The notes: generated by a model from the sequence alone, not told the origin. Counted from the first letter of the stretch, positions 1-11,837 are shown. The stretch is 64,000 nt of DNA from Anisodus tanguticus (GCA_034509755.1 CM067543.1:54120653-54184652); one strand, 5' to 3'. Made by a program: numbers and translations.

Positions 1-197
1 ACCAAATTAAAACATGAAATTTATGGGCATTATCATGTATATTGTTGTTCAAATGATAGAACATGTACCATTTACGAACACAAAATCGGTTGGTAAATTG
101 AGCTGCAAATTAATTACCAACGAATTTGGGTCCCTACATTCCAAAACGATTGATCGGTAATATTTGCCAACAGATTTAAGTCATCCATAATAATACT
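1..197. other. Intergenic, possible CACTA remnant
   Basis: No gene is seen. The stretch 83-175 has repeated variants of a 'ttaccaacg' / 'ggtaat' theme, of the kind found inside plant CACTA elements, so it may be an internal remnant of one. No ends are visible. Confidence 0.3.
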
Positions 198-622
198 CAC
201 TACTAAAAAAAATCTCTATTTTTCCACTGAAAAATGTTCAGTGACTATTTTTCACTGAATGTCGGTGGAAAAAACCTAAATAGTAGTGTTTTCACATGAA
301 AAAATTATGAAGTTTTCCAGTTTTTCAATGGAAACTTATTTCCACTACAAGAAGAAATGCATTTGCCAACATTATTTTGTGTTGTCATATGTTGAATGTT
401 GTTGCCAAAAATATTTTTCGCAACAAGAAGTTATTTTTTTAGCAATAATATATTTATTGTTGCTAAAGTTTTGTTGCCAATTCTATACTTTCTTGTATCG
501 TTCCCACCATACGTTACGTTTTTCCATTGAGCTGGTTCGGTAGAAATAAGGTAAAAAAAATTATTTTATAATATAAATTTCTCACTGAATGGCGGTGGGA
601 AAAACCTCTATTTCTAGTAGTG
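198..622. mobile_element. Non-autonomous CACTA element (outer copy)
   Basis: The left end reads CACTACTAAAAAAAATCTC and the right end, on the opposite strand, reads CACTACTAGAAATAGAGG. The terminal inverted repeats continue inward through a shared 'ttttcccac' and 'cagtga' region. A 3-bp target duplication ACT lies at 195-197 and 623-625, which is the size typical of En/Spm (CACTA) transposons. At 425 bp, partly made of a second insertion, it has no room for a transposase, so it can only have moved in trans. Confidence 0.85.
344..500. mobile_element. Small CACTA element nested in the outer one
   Basis: The left end begins CACTACAAGAAG. The right end on the opposite strand begins CGATACAAGAAAG, with the first bases mutated. 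A 3-bp duplication TTC flanks it at 341-343 and 501-503. The interior has the 'ttgccaac' / 'ttgttgcca' theme often found in small plant CACTA elements. It inserted into the outer element and is therefore younger. Confidence 0.7.
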
Positions 623-1341
623 ACTAACGTAAAACCAATCGAATAATAGCGCATAAAGCTTGTTGGGGTTGGTTGATTAAGAGTAGCTAATAAGTATCCA
701 ATGTTAAAAAACATTTTAGGTACTGAAACTAAATTTTATAAAATAGCAATTACATGTTTGGATAGAAATGTTGAAATTAGTGTGTTTGACAATAAGATAT
801 TGAAGAGTATTTTTTTTCCTGTTAAAATGACAAAAAAATATCATTAAAGCTACTTACAAAAAAAAAAAAAAAAAAAAAAAAACATTTTTACATAAAAAGT
901 CAAATGACGGAAATAGAATAAAAAGATAATTAAAAGTTACGTTTTAAGAAGAGTATATATCATAGATCGATTACTAAAGATACTACGGATAAAATCATAA
1001 AAGATATGGTCAAACCAAAAATACTTATAAGTTAGTAAATTTATAAATTAGTAGTGACCATATGACTTTTGACTGATTTTACCTTATAAGAACTTACTTT
1101 ATAATCACTTTTGATGTTTACCAAATATATAAATAAATTAAAAAATATTTATAAATCAATTTAACCCGCATATAAATTTAGACCAGAAACGTTTATAATT
1201 TAGCAGGACCCTGGTGAATGGGCTGATTCTAAGTCGATATGTATGATAGTTTCATTGCCACTAGCCAACAAAAAAAAAAGACATAGGACGTGGAATATCA
1301 ACTAATGGTAGTTACAATGTGGCATTCGAAGGGCCACTTTT
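623..1341. other. Intergenic, AT-rich, no gene seen
   Basis: No exon or transposon ends are recognisable. A pure A run of about 24 bases lies near 859-882. The A/T-rich sequence after it has no coding character in either strand. Confidence 0.6.
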
Positions 1342-1378
1342 ATTTTCTTCCGCACAATTTATCTTGTAAGCATTCCAA
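1342..1378 (+). repeat. 37-bp direct repeat, left copy
   Basis: This 37-base stretch matches 5756-5792 with two mismatches. The copia gag homology starts at the very next base (1379). The other copy starts at the base after the terminal CA of the 3' LTR. The pair thus brackets a 5'-truncated element exactly, like a very long target-site duplication. Confidence 0.85.
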
Positions 1379-2400
1379 CCATTATCGACCGACCTGTTGC
1401 AAACGATTATCGAATCAGACGCTACGCCGATGGATTCTTGGAATAGAGTGCGTGATATATTCTAAGATAATTAAAATTCTCGTGTTGTTACCCTTGAGTA
1501 GGAATTCTCACACGTCAATATGGAAGATTTCCCTAACGTTTCAGCATACTGCAAAAGGTTGAAAGAATTGGCGGACCAACTCCGCAACGTTGGTGCGCCC
1601 GTTACGAACGATCGCCTTGTCCTTCAGATGGTTGCAGGCCTCTTTGAGGCCTATAGTGGCATCGGTACGCTTCTTCGTCAAAGCAGGCCTCTTCCGCAGT
1701 TTTATCAGGCCTGTTCCATGCGAGGGCTCGAAAAAGCAACCTTGGCAAAGAAAGTGGCCACTAGGGCCTCTTCTGTAGTCATGGTGACAGCGATCAATTT
1801 TTCTCCATCCATCTCTAACAATTCCGGCCAAAACCGCAACAACAGTGGCAATAAAAAGGGTCAGAATCACAAGAATAATGGTAAAAAACATGGTGAAAAC
1901 CAAGGTGGAAATAACGGGGGTGGCAATGGGCCTCGGGGCGGTGGGCCGCAAGACAACTGGCCACAACCCTGGGGCCCATGGAACTGGGCCCAACAACCCC
2001 TATTACCCACGTGCTGTTTTCCCAAGAAACTGGGTCCAAAATTCCAACCATAATAGGCCCAGTTTTTTGGGTCAGCTATGGTACCCGATAGCAAGTGTGC
2101 TTGGGCCTCGGCCTCCGCAGGCCCACCATGCAGTTGGGCTCACCCCTACCGACATTGAAGCCGCAATGCACACTCTTGGATTAAATCCCCGGACGCAAAT
2201 TGGTACATGGACAGCAGAGCCACTACTCACATAAAGGTCGACCAAGGTACTCTCTCGTCTTATTCCAATTTGAGCAATAATCGTGGAATAATTGTGGTAA
2301 TGGCAATTCTATTCCAATTCGTGGTTACGGTCATAAAACTTTGTCTCTCCCCCCCCCCCCCCACATCCACCTATTGTCTTGAAAAATGCCCTTCATGCTC
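1379..2400 (+). pseudogene. Copia gag remnant (copy A)
   Basis: The open part from 1520 to 2053 reads as a copia gag domain. It contains the leucine-rich stretch KELADQLRNVGAPVTNDR followed by VLQMVAGL and SLPQFYQA-like segments, then an Asn/Gly-rich tail. The same peptide order occurs in the minus-strand copy at 17,879-17,385. The frame is broken at both ends. A run of 14 C at 2349-2362 lies where the sister copy has only a short C run, which shifts the frame before the protease/integrase region. Confidence 0.8.
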
Positions 2401-3433
2401 CTAACTTAATTAAAAAATTGGTGTATGTCCGTAAATTCACCACTGATAATTGGGTTTCTGTTGATTTTGATCCCTTTGGGTTTTCTGTGAAGGATTTCAA
2501 GACGGGGATTCCTCTCATGAGATGTGATAGTAGGGGAGATCTTTATCCTATCACGCCCACATCCGGTCTCTCGAGTCAAGCCTTGTCATTTACTTTTGCA
2601 GCTCTCGCTCCTTCCGTATGGCATGCACGTTTGGTCATCCTGGGTCGTCGATTGTTTCTACCTTACATAAAAAGAATTTTATTTCTTGTAAAGGTATGCA
2701 TAGTACTCCAATTTGTCAATCTTGTCCTCTAGGAAAACTTGTTAGATTACCGTTTGTAGACTCTACTTCTCATACTTTAATGTCATTTGATATTATTCAT
2801 AGCGATTTGTGGACATCTCCTGTTCTCAATTCTTTGGGCCATCGTTATTATATTCTATTTTTGGATGATTATTCTAATTTTTTATGGACTTTTCCGTTAG
2901 CAAAAAAATCTCAAGTGTTCTCCACTTTCCTAAAATTTAGAGCATTCATCCGTACCCAGTTCGAACGAAAAATAAAAAATATTCAATATGATAATAACAA
3001 AGAATATGATAATGGGTTGTTTCGAAATTTTTGTGGTACTAATGGAATAAATTTTCGTTTCTCTTGTCCTCATACATCCTCACAAAATGGGAAAGTCGAA
3101 CGCAAAATGCGTACCATTAATAATATTGTCAGAACATTACTGGTTCATGCTTTCGTCCCCCCTTCTTTTTGGCATCATGCTCTACAAATGGCTACCTATC
3201 TTCTTAACATACTTCCTACCAAAGGATTGACAAATACGTCCTCTCTTCAAGTCCTCTATAATAAGACTCTTTCGTATTCACATCTAAGGTCTTTGGGTGC
3301 TTATGTTATCCGCTATTTTCGTCAACTACAATTAACAAACTTCAAGTCTGTTCTACTCCTTGTGTCTTTTTGGGTTATCCATCTAATCATCGTGGTTACA
3401 AATATTTTGATTTATCGTCTAATAAAATCATAA
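2379..3433 (+). pseudogene. Copia integrase remnant (copy A)
   Basis: The zinc-finger region is partly readable before 2740 (CQSCPLGK), followed by the rve core: HSDLW, FLDDYSNFLWTFPL, a degraded middle Asp region (QYDNNKEYDN) and the VERK Glu motif. These are the expected D, D and E positions of a retroviral-type integrase. One frame change near 2620-2730 and another near 3370-3433 separate it from the downstream linker. The linker (3443-3942) is Pro/Ser/Thr-rich, as in other copia polyproteins. Confidence 0.85.
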
Positions 3434-3945
3434 TTAGTCGCCATGTTATTTTTTATGAAACCCAATTTTCGTTTGCTAAAGTTAGTAATCCCGGGCCTAG
3501 TTCGTATAATTTTTTGGATGACGAGGTCTCCCCGTATTTTATCCATCATTTATCAGACTTGTCCCACACCCAAACTCCACCAGCGGGCCCACTGCCCGCT
3601 GGACCCACTGTTTCACCAACTGTCACTGTTTCCAGTGTTAATTCAAACCCAGTTTCGATCGTTGGGCCAATTGCCCACTCCAATGCCGAAACTGGTCCAG
3701 TACCGAATTGGGCCCCAGATCTTATTTCAAGTGTTAGACCAGCAAGCCCACTGCCTGCTGGCCAGCCCGTCTCCCAATCGAGTTCCTCCCAAAATTCAAC
3801 CAATTCTCCAACGAGTCATAGACCGGTCACTCGTAGTCAACGGGATATTTTTAAATCAAAAAGACATTTTAATATAAATTCTAATGTTCTTAAATCACCC
3901 TTACCTCGTAACCCGGTTTCAGCTTTAAATGACCCGAATTGAAAA

Positions 3946-5448
3946 ATGGTTATGACCGATGAATATAATGCTCTTATTGATTATAAGACGTGGGAGTTGG
4001 TGCCCCGTCCTTCTGGTGTTAATATTATTCGGTCTATGTGGATTTTTGCTCATAAAGAAAATCTTGACGGTTCTTTTGCGAGGCATAAGGCTCGTCTTGT
4101 AGGTGATGGTAAGACTCAGCAGGTTGGTGTAGACTGTGGAGAGACATTTAGTCCGGTTGTTAAACCGGCCACCATTCGTATTGTTCTCATCTTTGCACTT
4201 TCGAAATCCTGGCCTATTCATCAGTTAGATGTGAAAAATGTTTTCTTGCATGGTGATCTTAAGGAGACTGTATACATGCATCAGCCGTTGGGGTTTAGGG
4301 ATCCCAATTATCCACATCATGTCTGTTTGTTGAAGAAATCCTTATATGGTCTTAAGCAGTCCCCACGGACTTGGTATAAGCGTTTTGCTAACTATGTGTT
4401 TACTATTTGGTTCTGACACATCAGGTCTGATAATTCTCTATTTGTTTATCGTGGTGGGACTTCCATGGCCTACATTCTTTTGTATGTGGATGACATTACT
4501 TTGATTGCCTCATCTAATGAGTTACGCCGGTCAATCCTGACACTGCTCAGTTCTGAGTTTGCAATGAAAGACTTGGGACCCTTGAGTTATTTCTTGGGTA
4601 TTGATGTTGCTCGTCATGCAGGAGGGCTATTCTTATCACATAGGAAATATGCTGCTGAGATTATTGAGCGAGCTAGTATGTCCTCTTGTAAGTCTACTTC
4701 CACACCAGTAGACACTAAACCCAAGCTAGGTGATGCGGCCGGTGCCCCCTACGAGGACCCCACCCACTATCGTAGTCTTGTAGGAGAGCTTCAGTATCTC
4801 ACTTATACGCGACCGGTTATTACGTATGTCGTGCAGCAGGTATGTTTGTTTATGCATGATCCTCGGATTGAGCATATAAATGCGATCAAACGCATTATCC
4901 GCTACCTACAAGGCACTCTTGATTATGGCTTACATCTATATCTGTCGTGGGTTTCTGCACTTGTCTCTTACACAGATGCTGATTGGGGTGGTTGTCCGGA
5001 CACCAGACGTTCTACATCTGGTTATTGTATGTTTCTTGGTGATAACTTGGTCTCATAGTCTGCCAAACGGCAGGCTACCTTATCCCGATCTAGTGCAGAG
5101 GCCGAGTATAGAGGGGTGGCCAATGTGGTTTCTGAATCCTGTTGGCTCCGTAATCTCCTTTTAGAGCTTCACTTTCCAGTTCAGAAAGCTACCTTGGTTT
5201 ATTGTGATAATGTTAGTGTTGTATACATGTCTGGAAATCCGGTTCAACATCAGCGCACTAAACATATTGAGATGGATATACATTTTGTTCGCGAAAAGGT
5301 AGCTCGTGGACAAGTACGCGTCTTGCATGTCCCTTCCATGTATCAAATTGCAGACATTTTTATCAAGGGTTTTCCATCGGTTCTATTTGAAGATTTTAGG
5401 GACAGTCTCAGCGTACGAAGATCGCCTGCTATGACTATGAGGGTGTGA
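3946..5448 (+). pseudogene. Copia reverse transcriptase-RNase H remnant (copy A)
   Basis: The RT core is plain: WELVPRPSG, ARLVGDGK, ETFSPVVKPATIR, QLDVKNVFLHGDL, SLYGLKQSPR, then the catalytic box LLYVDD after a stop near 4416. RNase H follows with YTDADWGG and RSTSGYCMFLG. A TAG near 5056 interrupts it where the family has a Trp codon, and the frame resumes at 5116 with the ESCWLRNLL and TKHIEMDIHFVREKV segments. At least three inactivating breaks are visible. Confidence 0.9.
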
Positions 5449-5755
5449 TAAAGCCCGTGATATACATCGGTTTGTACACCATGTATATCACGGTTTCACA
5501 AGGCAATTTACCTAGTGTGAAACCGTGATATACACGGTATACATACCAAGTGTATGTCACGGTTTTGGTTCATTATTTAGTGTAATATTATTGTATTAAA
5601 TTAGGATTGTATACTTACCATAATTATAGATTCTTGTACAACTAGAATAGGGTTTCGATAGTAGAGTAGGAATAGGATTTTCCTATTATAAAAAATTGTA
5701 AATTGTATATATACTCTTTCATTAATGAAAATAAGGAAGAGAATTATTTCTTTCA
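5446..5755 (+). repeat. 3' LTR of copia copy A
   Basis: It starts TGATAAAGCCC after the purine tract and ends CTTTCA, giving the TG...CA ends of an LTR. Its last 200 bases match the LTRs at 13,597-13,888 and 18,342-18,627 on the opposite strand. The first part (U3) is longer than in those LTRs and carries two palindromes instead of one. Confidence 0.85.
5455..5564. promoter_or_regulatory. Two palindromes in the copia A U3
   Basis: CCGTGATATACAT at 5455-5467 pairs perfectly with ATGTATATCACGG at 5481-5493 around a 13-base loop. ACCGTGATATACAC at 5523-5536 pairs with GTGTATGTCACGGT at 5551-5564 with one mismatch around a 14-base loop. The same module occurs once in each LTR of copy C. Its place in the U3 suggests a regulatory or structural role, but that is inference. 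Confidence 0.6.
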
Positions 5756-5792
5756 ATTTTCTTCCACACAATTTATCTTGTAAACATTCCAA
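5756..5792 (+). repeat. 37-bp direct repeat, right copy
   Basis: This is the second copy of the sequence at 1342-1378, starting at the first base outside the 3' LTR. The two differences are G/A changes. Such a long duplication is far outside the 4-6 bp made by LTR-element integrases. Confidence 0.85.
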
Positions 5793-6964
5793 TATCAGCC
5801 ATGCGTTTTAAATGTTAGATGGTTGGTACAAGCTTTATTTATTTATTCGTTGACTAAGTAATCATCCCCATTTTAAAAATTTGAACGGTATGGAAAGTCC
5901 AATTTTTTTCTTAAATGAAGTATAATGGTGTTCCTATTGCTACTTGTACTTGAATATTAGGTGGTCGCTTAGAGTAGTAGTAATTTTTTTGTTTTATGTG
6001 AATATGAAATCTCTAATTAAAAATGAAAGACTTTTATCTAATATTATTCTATTACATGTTTCGGGAAAAAACTACAAGTAAGAAAAAAATCTCTAGAATT
6101 TTGTAAAACTTGACATTTGTATGCCAGGAACATTTTCCTCTTGGTTGATTATCCAGTTCAACAATATAAATAATCTTAACTGAGACGTGTAAAAATTCGA
6201 TTAAGCAACCGTTATTAATAAAAGTAGAAAATGAAAAAACAAATTTCCTCAAGAATTGAAGTAATATATTGGTGTGGCCAATAACATTTTTTCTTTACCT
6301 TAATCAAATAATAAGATTGATTTAATAAATTAGTCTTAGGATGCCATCATTGTATTTGTCAAATTTCCATATTTTCCGATTAGGAAATGTCTAATGGACT
6401 TGCAAATTGTAGTCTATATATTGTTCATTAATCGAACATTCAATCGAACAAAGGAGTTTAATATAAGTCCTTTCATAGGTTATTAAATTTGTGATATTCT
6501 AGCATGTGGTTCACTTACAATTGAACATAACCACAACCAAAAAGTAAATCGAAATCCCACATATTGATGATGGCACATCTGGTTGCACAACAACCACAAG
6601 ATATATAGCAAAGTAAAATTGATTTTTTTTTTGGTTTTCCACTCGATGTCCGATACCCGCATTGAAGCCCAACTATATTCGGATTCATTATCTTCTTTGA
6701 TCCAACATTCTTTGGACTCTTGTGTTAAAAGAGTTTCGAGAAACCATCAAAGATTGTGGCGGGTGATAACTATTTTTTTATTCTCAGCTAAACATTCCGA
6801 GTTAGAATATTATTGAATCCGTCTTTAATAAGAATACTCCTAAAGTTAGATTTTTTGATAAAAAATTAGTCAAACTCCAAATCATATATTAGATATCGAG
6901 TAAAAAATAAAAAGAAAAAGGTACTCAAGCTAAGTCAATGGCAAAGGAAACATAAAGAGACCTC
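5793..6964. other. Intergenic, no gene seen
   Basis: No exon structure is recognisable. The stretch about 6505-6625 resembles 13,376-13,470 in the same order of short blocks ('ttacaattgaacata', 'attgatgatggcaca', 'accacaag'), so it may be part of an old duplication. Confidence 0.5.
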
Positions 6965-7152
6965 TATTAGAATAGGTTAGGGATTTGGTAATTATAACGT
7001 AGGATATGTAGAATATGATTACCCTTTATCCTATTAGATTAGGAAAAGGAGAATCTTACCTCTATATAAGGTCATTATGATGAATGAAAAGTAGAAAAGA
7101 ATTCTCTCATTATTCTTGTTTCTAAATTTTCGTCTCTGTCTCAATTTTAATA
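6965..7152 (+). repeat. 5' LTR of copia copy B
   Basis: It starts TATTAGAATAGG and ends at TTTTAATA just before the primer-binding site. It shares 'cctctatataag' and 'gtcattatgatgaatgaaaa' with the 3' copy. The 'ctatataag' block near 7062-7070 is a good candidate for the U3 TATA box. Confidence 0.85.
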
Positions 7153-7165
7153 TGGTATCGGAGTC
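7153..7165 (+). other. Primer-binding site of copia copy B
   Basis: TGGTATCGGAGTC begins at the first base after the 5' LTR. It is complementary to the 3' end of plant initiator methionine tRNA apart from one substitution, as in most plant copia elements. Confidence 0.8.
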
Positions 7166-7329
7166 ACGTTAGAAAGAACACCAAAATTCTAGAATAATGA
7201 CAGGTGATGGTAAATAAACCGACGATAACGATAAAGAAATCGCATGTGAATAAAATAAAACTCAAAGAAAACCAACATCTCCCTACTATATTACGTTGAA
7301 GGATAACCCTGGAATTGTGGTGACACAAG

Positions 7330-10300
7330 TTCAATTGAAGGGCTAAAATTATGAAGAATGGGCTAGATCCGTGAGGATAGCCCCAAGAGCAAGAAAGAAG
7401 TTTGGCTTCATCGACGGTACAATAAAAAAAACGAACGAAGAGTCACCGGACTTGGAGGATTGATGGACTATAAACTCACTATTGGTGTCGTGGATTTGCA
7501 ACACCATAGAACTGACGCTTCGCTCAACGATTACACATAAAGAGGAAGTGGAAGAATTATGGATGAGCATCCGAGAGCGGTTCATCGTTATTAACGGCCC
7601 TCGGATGCAACAACTAAAAGCGAAACTAGCGAAGTGCAAACAAAAGGGAAGGACCATAGTGGATTACTATGGAAAACTTACTAAGTTGTGAGAGGAATTG
7701 GCGAATTACAAACAGATCCTAACTTTTATGTGCGGAAAGTGCACATGCAATCTAGGAACGGTTCTAAAAGCCAAAAGAGAAAAAGAAAAAATGCATCTTT
7801 TCCTCATGGGATTGGATGAGGGAACGTATGAAACTGTGAGATCGAACATACTGGCCCAGAAACCATTGTCATCATTAAACAAGGTCTACTCGAAGTTGGT
7901 GCAAGAAGAGTGTGTGAGTGGAATCACATGAAAAATAGAGGACCGGAGTAAAACCATGACTTTTAACGTACATGGGAGAAACCCTCACCGTGATCGAGGT
8001 GAAGGAAAAAATGATGGTGCATTATGCATACATTGCAAGAGATCCAGACATGTTGTGGATGGATGTTTTAGACTCATTGATTATCCGAATTGGTGGCTGG
8101 GAAATAAAAAAAAAGATGAAAAAATCGGAGGAAGAGAATGAGGACGGTAAGAACATCAGAGGAGTGGACTAGGATCCGATCGTGATAGAGGCAACTGCAG
8201 GGATAACGCTGTAGTTTTCAAAGAAGGAACTCAGATGGAGATAGGAACGGTGAACACAGGCGGCACAAAACTTCACAATTTGTGAGATGAGATCCGAAAG
8301 ACTGTGATTCACATGTTGAATTCCTAGAGAATAAACCTGAATGACAAGATTGATAGTAAGACTGAAAACTCATCATGGATCATAGACTCTGAAGCTACCA
8401 ATCATGTTACAGGTAATCCGGAAGAACTGACCAATACGCAAGACATTCCTAAGTGTTCGATTGGTCTTCCGGACGAAATTAGCTCGGTGGTTATAAAAGA
8501 AGGAACAACCAAGCTGAATGACATGATATGGTTGAATAATGTCATTTATGTTCTGTATTTGACATGTAATTTAATTTCTGTATATTTATATTGTGATGTG
8601 ACATTTAATATAATTGTGTGTATTATACTAAACTCCACCATGAGGAAATTGATTGGAAAATGAGAGCGTCGAGGTGGACTTTACTATTTTCGGAATGTGC
8701 CGATGATACGGGCTATGAAGGCAGAGGTAGTTGATTGGTTCGATCGTTGGCACAAACAGTTGGGTCATCCTTCAGCACAAGTAACTAAGTCTATTACGGT
8801 ATTACGCTTAAAGGAGAGTGGTGATGGATCAGATAGAGAATGTGACGTATGCCAACGGGCACAGCAAATGAGAATTGTTTTTCCTTTAATTGATAATATT
8901 GTTTCGGATACTTTTGAGATGATTCATTGCGATTTATGGGGACAATATAGAACCCCTTCATCTTGTGGTGCTTCATATTTTTTTTACTATTGTGGATGAT
9001 CGTTCACGAGCTGTGTGGATCTTTCTCTTAGTTAATAAGAAAGAAGTGTCCCAAACCTTGAAGAATTTCTTCGCCTTGGTGGATAGACAGTTTGGTAAGA
9101 AAGTGAAGATTGTTAGAAGTGATAACAGAATTGAGTTCACATGTATGAAGACTTACTTCGAACATAGAATTCTTTTCCAAACATCTTGCACAAGGACACC
9201 ACAGTAGAATGGAAGAGTCAAAAGAAAACACCGTCACATTCTTAATAGGGCATGAGCATTGAGATTTTAGGGTCATCTTCTGATTAGATTTTAGGGAGAA
9301 TGTGTTTTGACTGCGGGGTATTTGATCAATAGAACGCCATATTTGGTGTTGAATGGGAAAACCCCCTATGAATTTTTTTACGGGAAGCGCGTCTGTATAA
9401 TCATTTAAGGGTGATAGGGTCACTATAATGTGCACACACAAAGGGAAGAACGATGGACAAGTTTGAGAGTCGGAGTCATAGGTGTGTCTTCTTGGGATAC
9501 CCCTATGAAAAGAAGGGTTGGAGATTGTATGACTTAGATAATGACGAATATTTGATCTCAAGAGATGTGGAATTCTATGAGACTAAGTTTCCCTTCGCTG
9601 TAAGACCGAGTAACTTAACCGACATCATAGAAGTAATACCAAACGGCGGAGAATCGCTAAAATAAAGTTGTGTTAACGTGGATGAAACGGAGGGAGGAAT
9701 AAACCAACACAACTTTGAAGAAGACATGACTGATAATATAGGTACAAATGAAACTCAGGTGGACGGAGTACAAACACCGAATTCCAAACCTACTGATCAA
9801 CAAGATTTAGACCGGACAGAGGCCAGTTTGGGTAGAGATAACATTAAGGAAGTACAGCCGTAAGGTATTCGTACTAATAAAATTCACCCGAACAAACAAC
9901 TGGGTCGAGGTAAACGTCAAAAACATGAATCTGGCTACGCGACTACATCACTGAACCTTTCTGGAAACAAAGTCAATCAACTCATCTTCCCGATCCTCAG
10001 CAATCCTCCGGTTCACCTTATCCTTTAGCTAACTATATACCTTATGATAATTTTCCCCGCAACACCAAAGGTTCCTTGCAGCAATTACCACAGGAACCGA
10101 ACCAAAAAACTTTTCAGAGGTAATGAAAAACAAATATTGGAAAGTAGCCATGTTGCAAGAGATCCAAGTGTTGGAGGATAATGGAACATGAACACTAGAA
10201 ACTTTGCCACCGGATAAGAAAGCACTTGAATGTAGATGGGTGTTCAAAATCAAGTAAAACTCTGATGGCATAATCGAGCGATATAAAACTCGTCTGATCA

Positions 10301-11621
10301 TCTTCAAAAATAAACAGGAGAAAGAAAATAACTATAATTAAACTTTTTCTCTGGTTGCTAAGGTAGTAACTGTTCGGACCTTCCTGATTGTTGCAGCTGC
10401 ACGAAATTGGGAGTTGTATCATATGAATATGCATAATGCTTTCTTACACGACGATCTTACGGAGGAAGTTTATATAAAATTGCCACCGGAATTTTGTGTT
10501 CCTAGTCCAGGGAAAGTATCTCGACTCCGAAAATTATTTTATGGTTTGAAGCAAGCTCTAAGGTGTTGATTTGCGAAATTGTCAAATGCTTTGATGAAAT
10601 ATGGGTTCAAACATTCGTACTCTGATTATTCACTATGCACCAGGAAGGTATGCAACTTAACATCTTAGTCTATGTGGATGACTTGATTATCTCTGGAAAC
10701 GATCATAGTGCCATTGAATGATTCAAAGACTATCTCCGCACATGTTTTCACATGAAGGATTTGGCCCCTCTAAAGTACTTTCTAGGAGTTGATGTTGCAC
10801 GTAGACCAACTGGTTGTTTCTATGTCAACAAAAATATGTCTTGGATATAATTTCTGAGTCCAGTTTCCTGAGAGCTAAATCAATCAATATTCATATGAAA
10901 CAAAATCACATTTTAGCGTTGGCCAAAAGAGATACTTTAGGAGATCCGGACCATACCGGCATCTGGTCGGTAGACTGATATACCTTAGTTTTACGAGACC
11001 TTAGTTGTCGTATTGCGTGCATGTTCTGTCTCAATTCATGCAACAATCAAAGAAAGCACACTGAAATGCGGCTCTCCGTGTGGTGTGGTACTTGAAGAAG
11101 AACTCAGGATAAGTTATTGTGATGAGAAAAGATTGTGATCTTCAGTTGTACGGATGGTGTGATTCGGTTTGGGACGGATGTCCGTTGACTCAAAAATCAC
11201 TTATCAGTTGGTTTATATCCCTTGGGATTTCACCCGTATCATGGAAAATCAAGAAGCAACACATTGTCTCTCGCTCGTCAGTAGAGGCGGAATATAGGTC
11301 AATGACATGACAGTCTGTGAGTTGAAATGGTTAAAGGAAATTTTATAGTTTGGTGTTGAACAGAAATCTCCGGTGAAAATGTATTGTGATAGTTAAGCAG
11401 CATTGTATATTACGCGAAATCTGGTGTTTCATGAACGGACCAAACACATTGAAGTCGACTGTCACTATGTCCGGGACGCGCTCCAATCAGGAATAATACT
11501 TTTCAGTCATGTGTCAATCAGTGAGCAATTGGCCGATGTGTTTACAAAGACTTTGGGCAAATCGCAACATGAATATTTACTTGGCAAGTTGGGCATTCGA
11601 GACCCTCATGCTCCGACTTGA
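7330..11621 (+). pseudogene. Copia B polyprotein remnant (gag-int-RT-RNase H)
   Basis: The gag is readable in pieces from 7330 (ELWMSIRERFIVINGPRMQQ, KGRTIVDYYGKLTKL), followed by a His/Cys knuckle region near 8010-8060. Integrase shows HKQLGHPS, CDVCQRAQQ, EMIHCDLWG, FALVDRQFGKKVKIVRSDN and, after breaks, the C-terminal FLGYPYEKKGWRLYD. RT keeps LVYVDDLIISGNDH-like sequence near 10,670-10,700 and KYFLGVDVARRPTG. RNase H is at 11,119-11,621 with SRSSVEAEYRSMT and RTKHIEVDCHYVRD. More than ten stops or shifts are present, so no enzyme is expected. Confidence 0.85.
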
Positions 11622-11627
11622 GGGGGA

Positions 11628-11832
11628 TATTAGAATAGGTTAGGAATTTGATAATTATGGTAATGTAGGTTTTGTAGTTTTATTAGAATAGGGTTACTCT
11701 TTACTTTATTAGACTAGGAAAAGGAGGATCTTACCTCTATATAAGAAGGTCATTATGATGAATGAAAAATAAGAAATAATTCTTTCATTATTCTTGTCTC
11801 TCTAAATTCTCGTCCATGTCTCGATTTTAACA
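11628..11832 (+). repeat. 3' LTR of copia copy B
   Basis: It follows the purine tract and runs from TATTAGAATAGG to TTTTAACA. It is slightly longer than the 5' LTR because of an extra segment around 11,660-11,690. The many differences from the 5' LTR point to an old insertion. Confidence 0.85.
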
Positions 11833-11837
11833 GCCTC

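Larger units (their letters stand above)
1379..5755 (+). mobile_element. 5'-truncated Ty1/copia retrotransposon (copy A)
   Basis: This copia element has lost its 5' LTR, primer-binding site and the first part of gag. It begins inside gag, where it aligns with the related minus-strand copy near 17,960, and ends with a full 3' LTR. The order gag, protease region, integrase, reverse transcriptase, RNase H, LTR is the copia order. A short purine stretch ending GAGGGTG just before 5446 is the likely polypurine tract. Two 37-bp direct repeats flank it. Many stops and frame changes make it dead. Confidence 0.9.
6965..11832 (+). mobile_element. Full-length decayed Ty1/copia element (copy B)
   Basis: Two LTRs (6965-7152 and 11,628-11,832) flank a copia-order coding region. 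The primer-binding site follows the 5' LTR directly (tggtatcggagtc, the initiator-Met tRNA type with one change). A purine tract (gaggggga) precedes the 3' LTR. The flanks acctc (6960-6964) and gcctc (11,833-11,837) form a 5-bp target duplication with one difference. The LTR starts TA rather than TG, a likely mutation. It belongs to the same family as copy D at 47.2-52.2 kb and is distinct from copies A and C. Confidence 0.9.

Noticed and set aside
1541..1996. 151-codon open frame on the minus strand
   Set aside because: It lies antisense to the copia gag remnant, whose sense frame has clear homology. The antisense protein has no recognisable domain.
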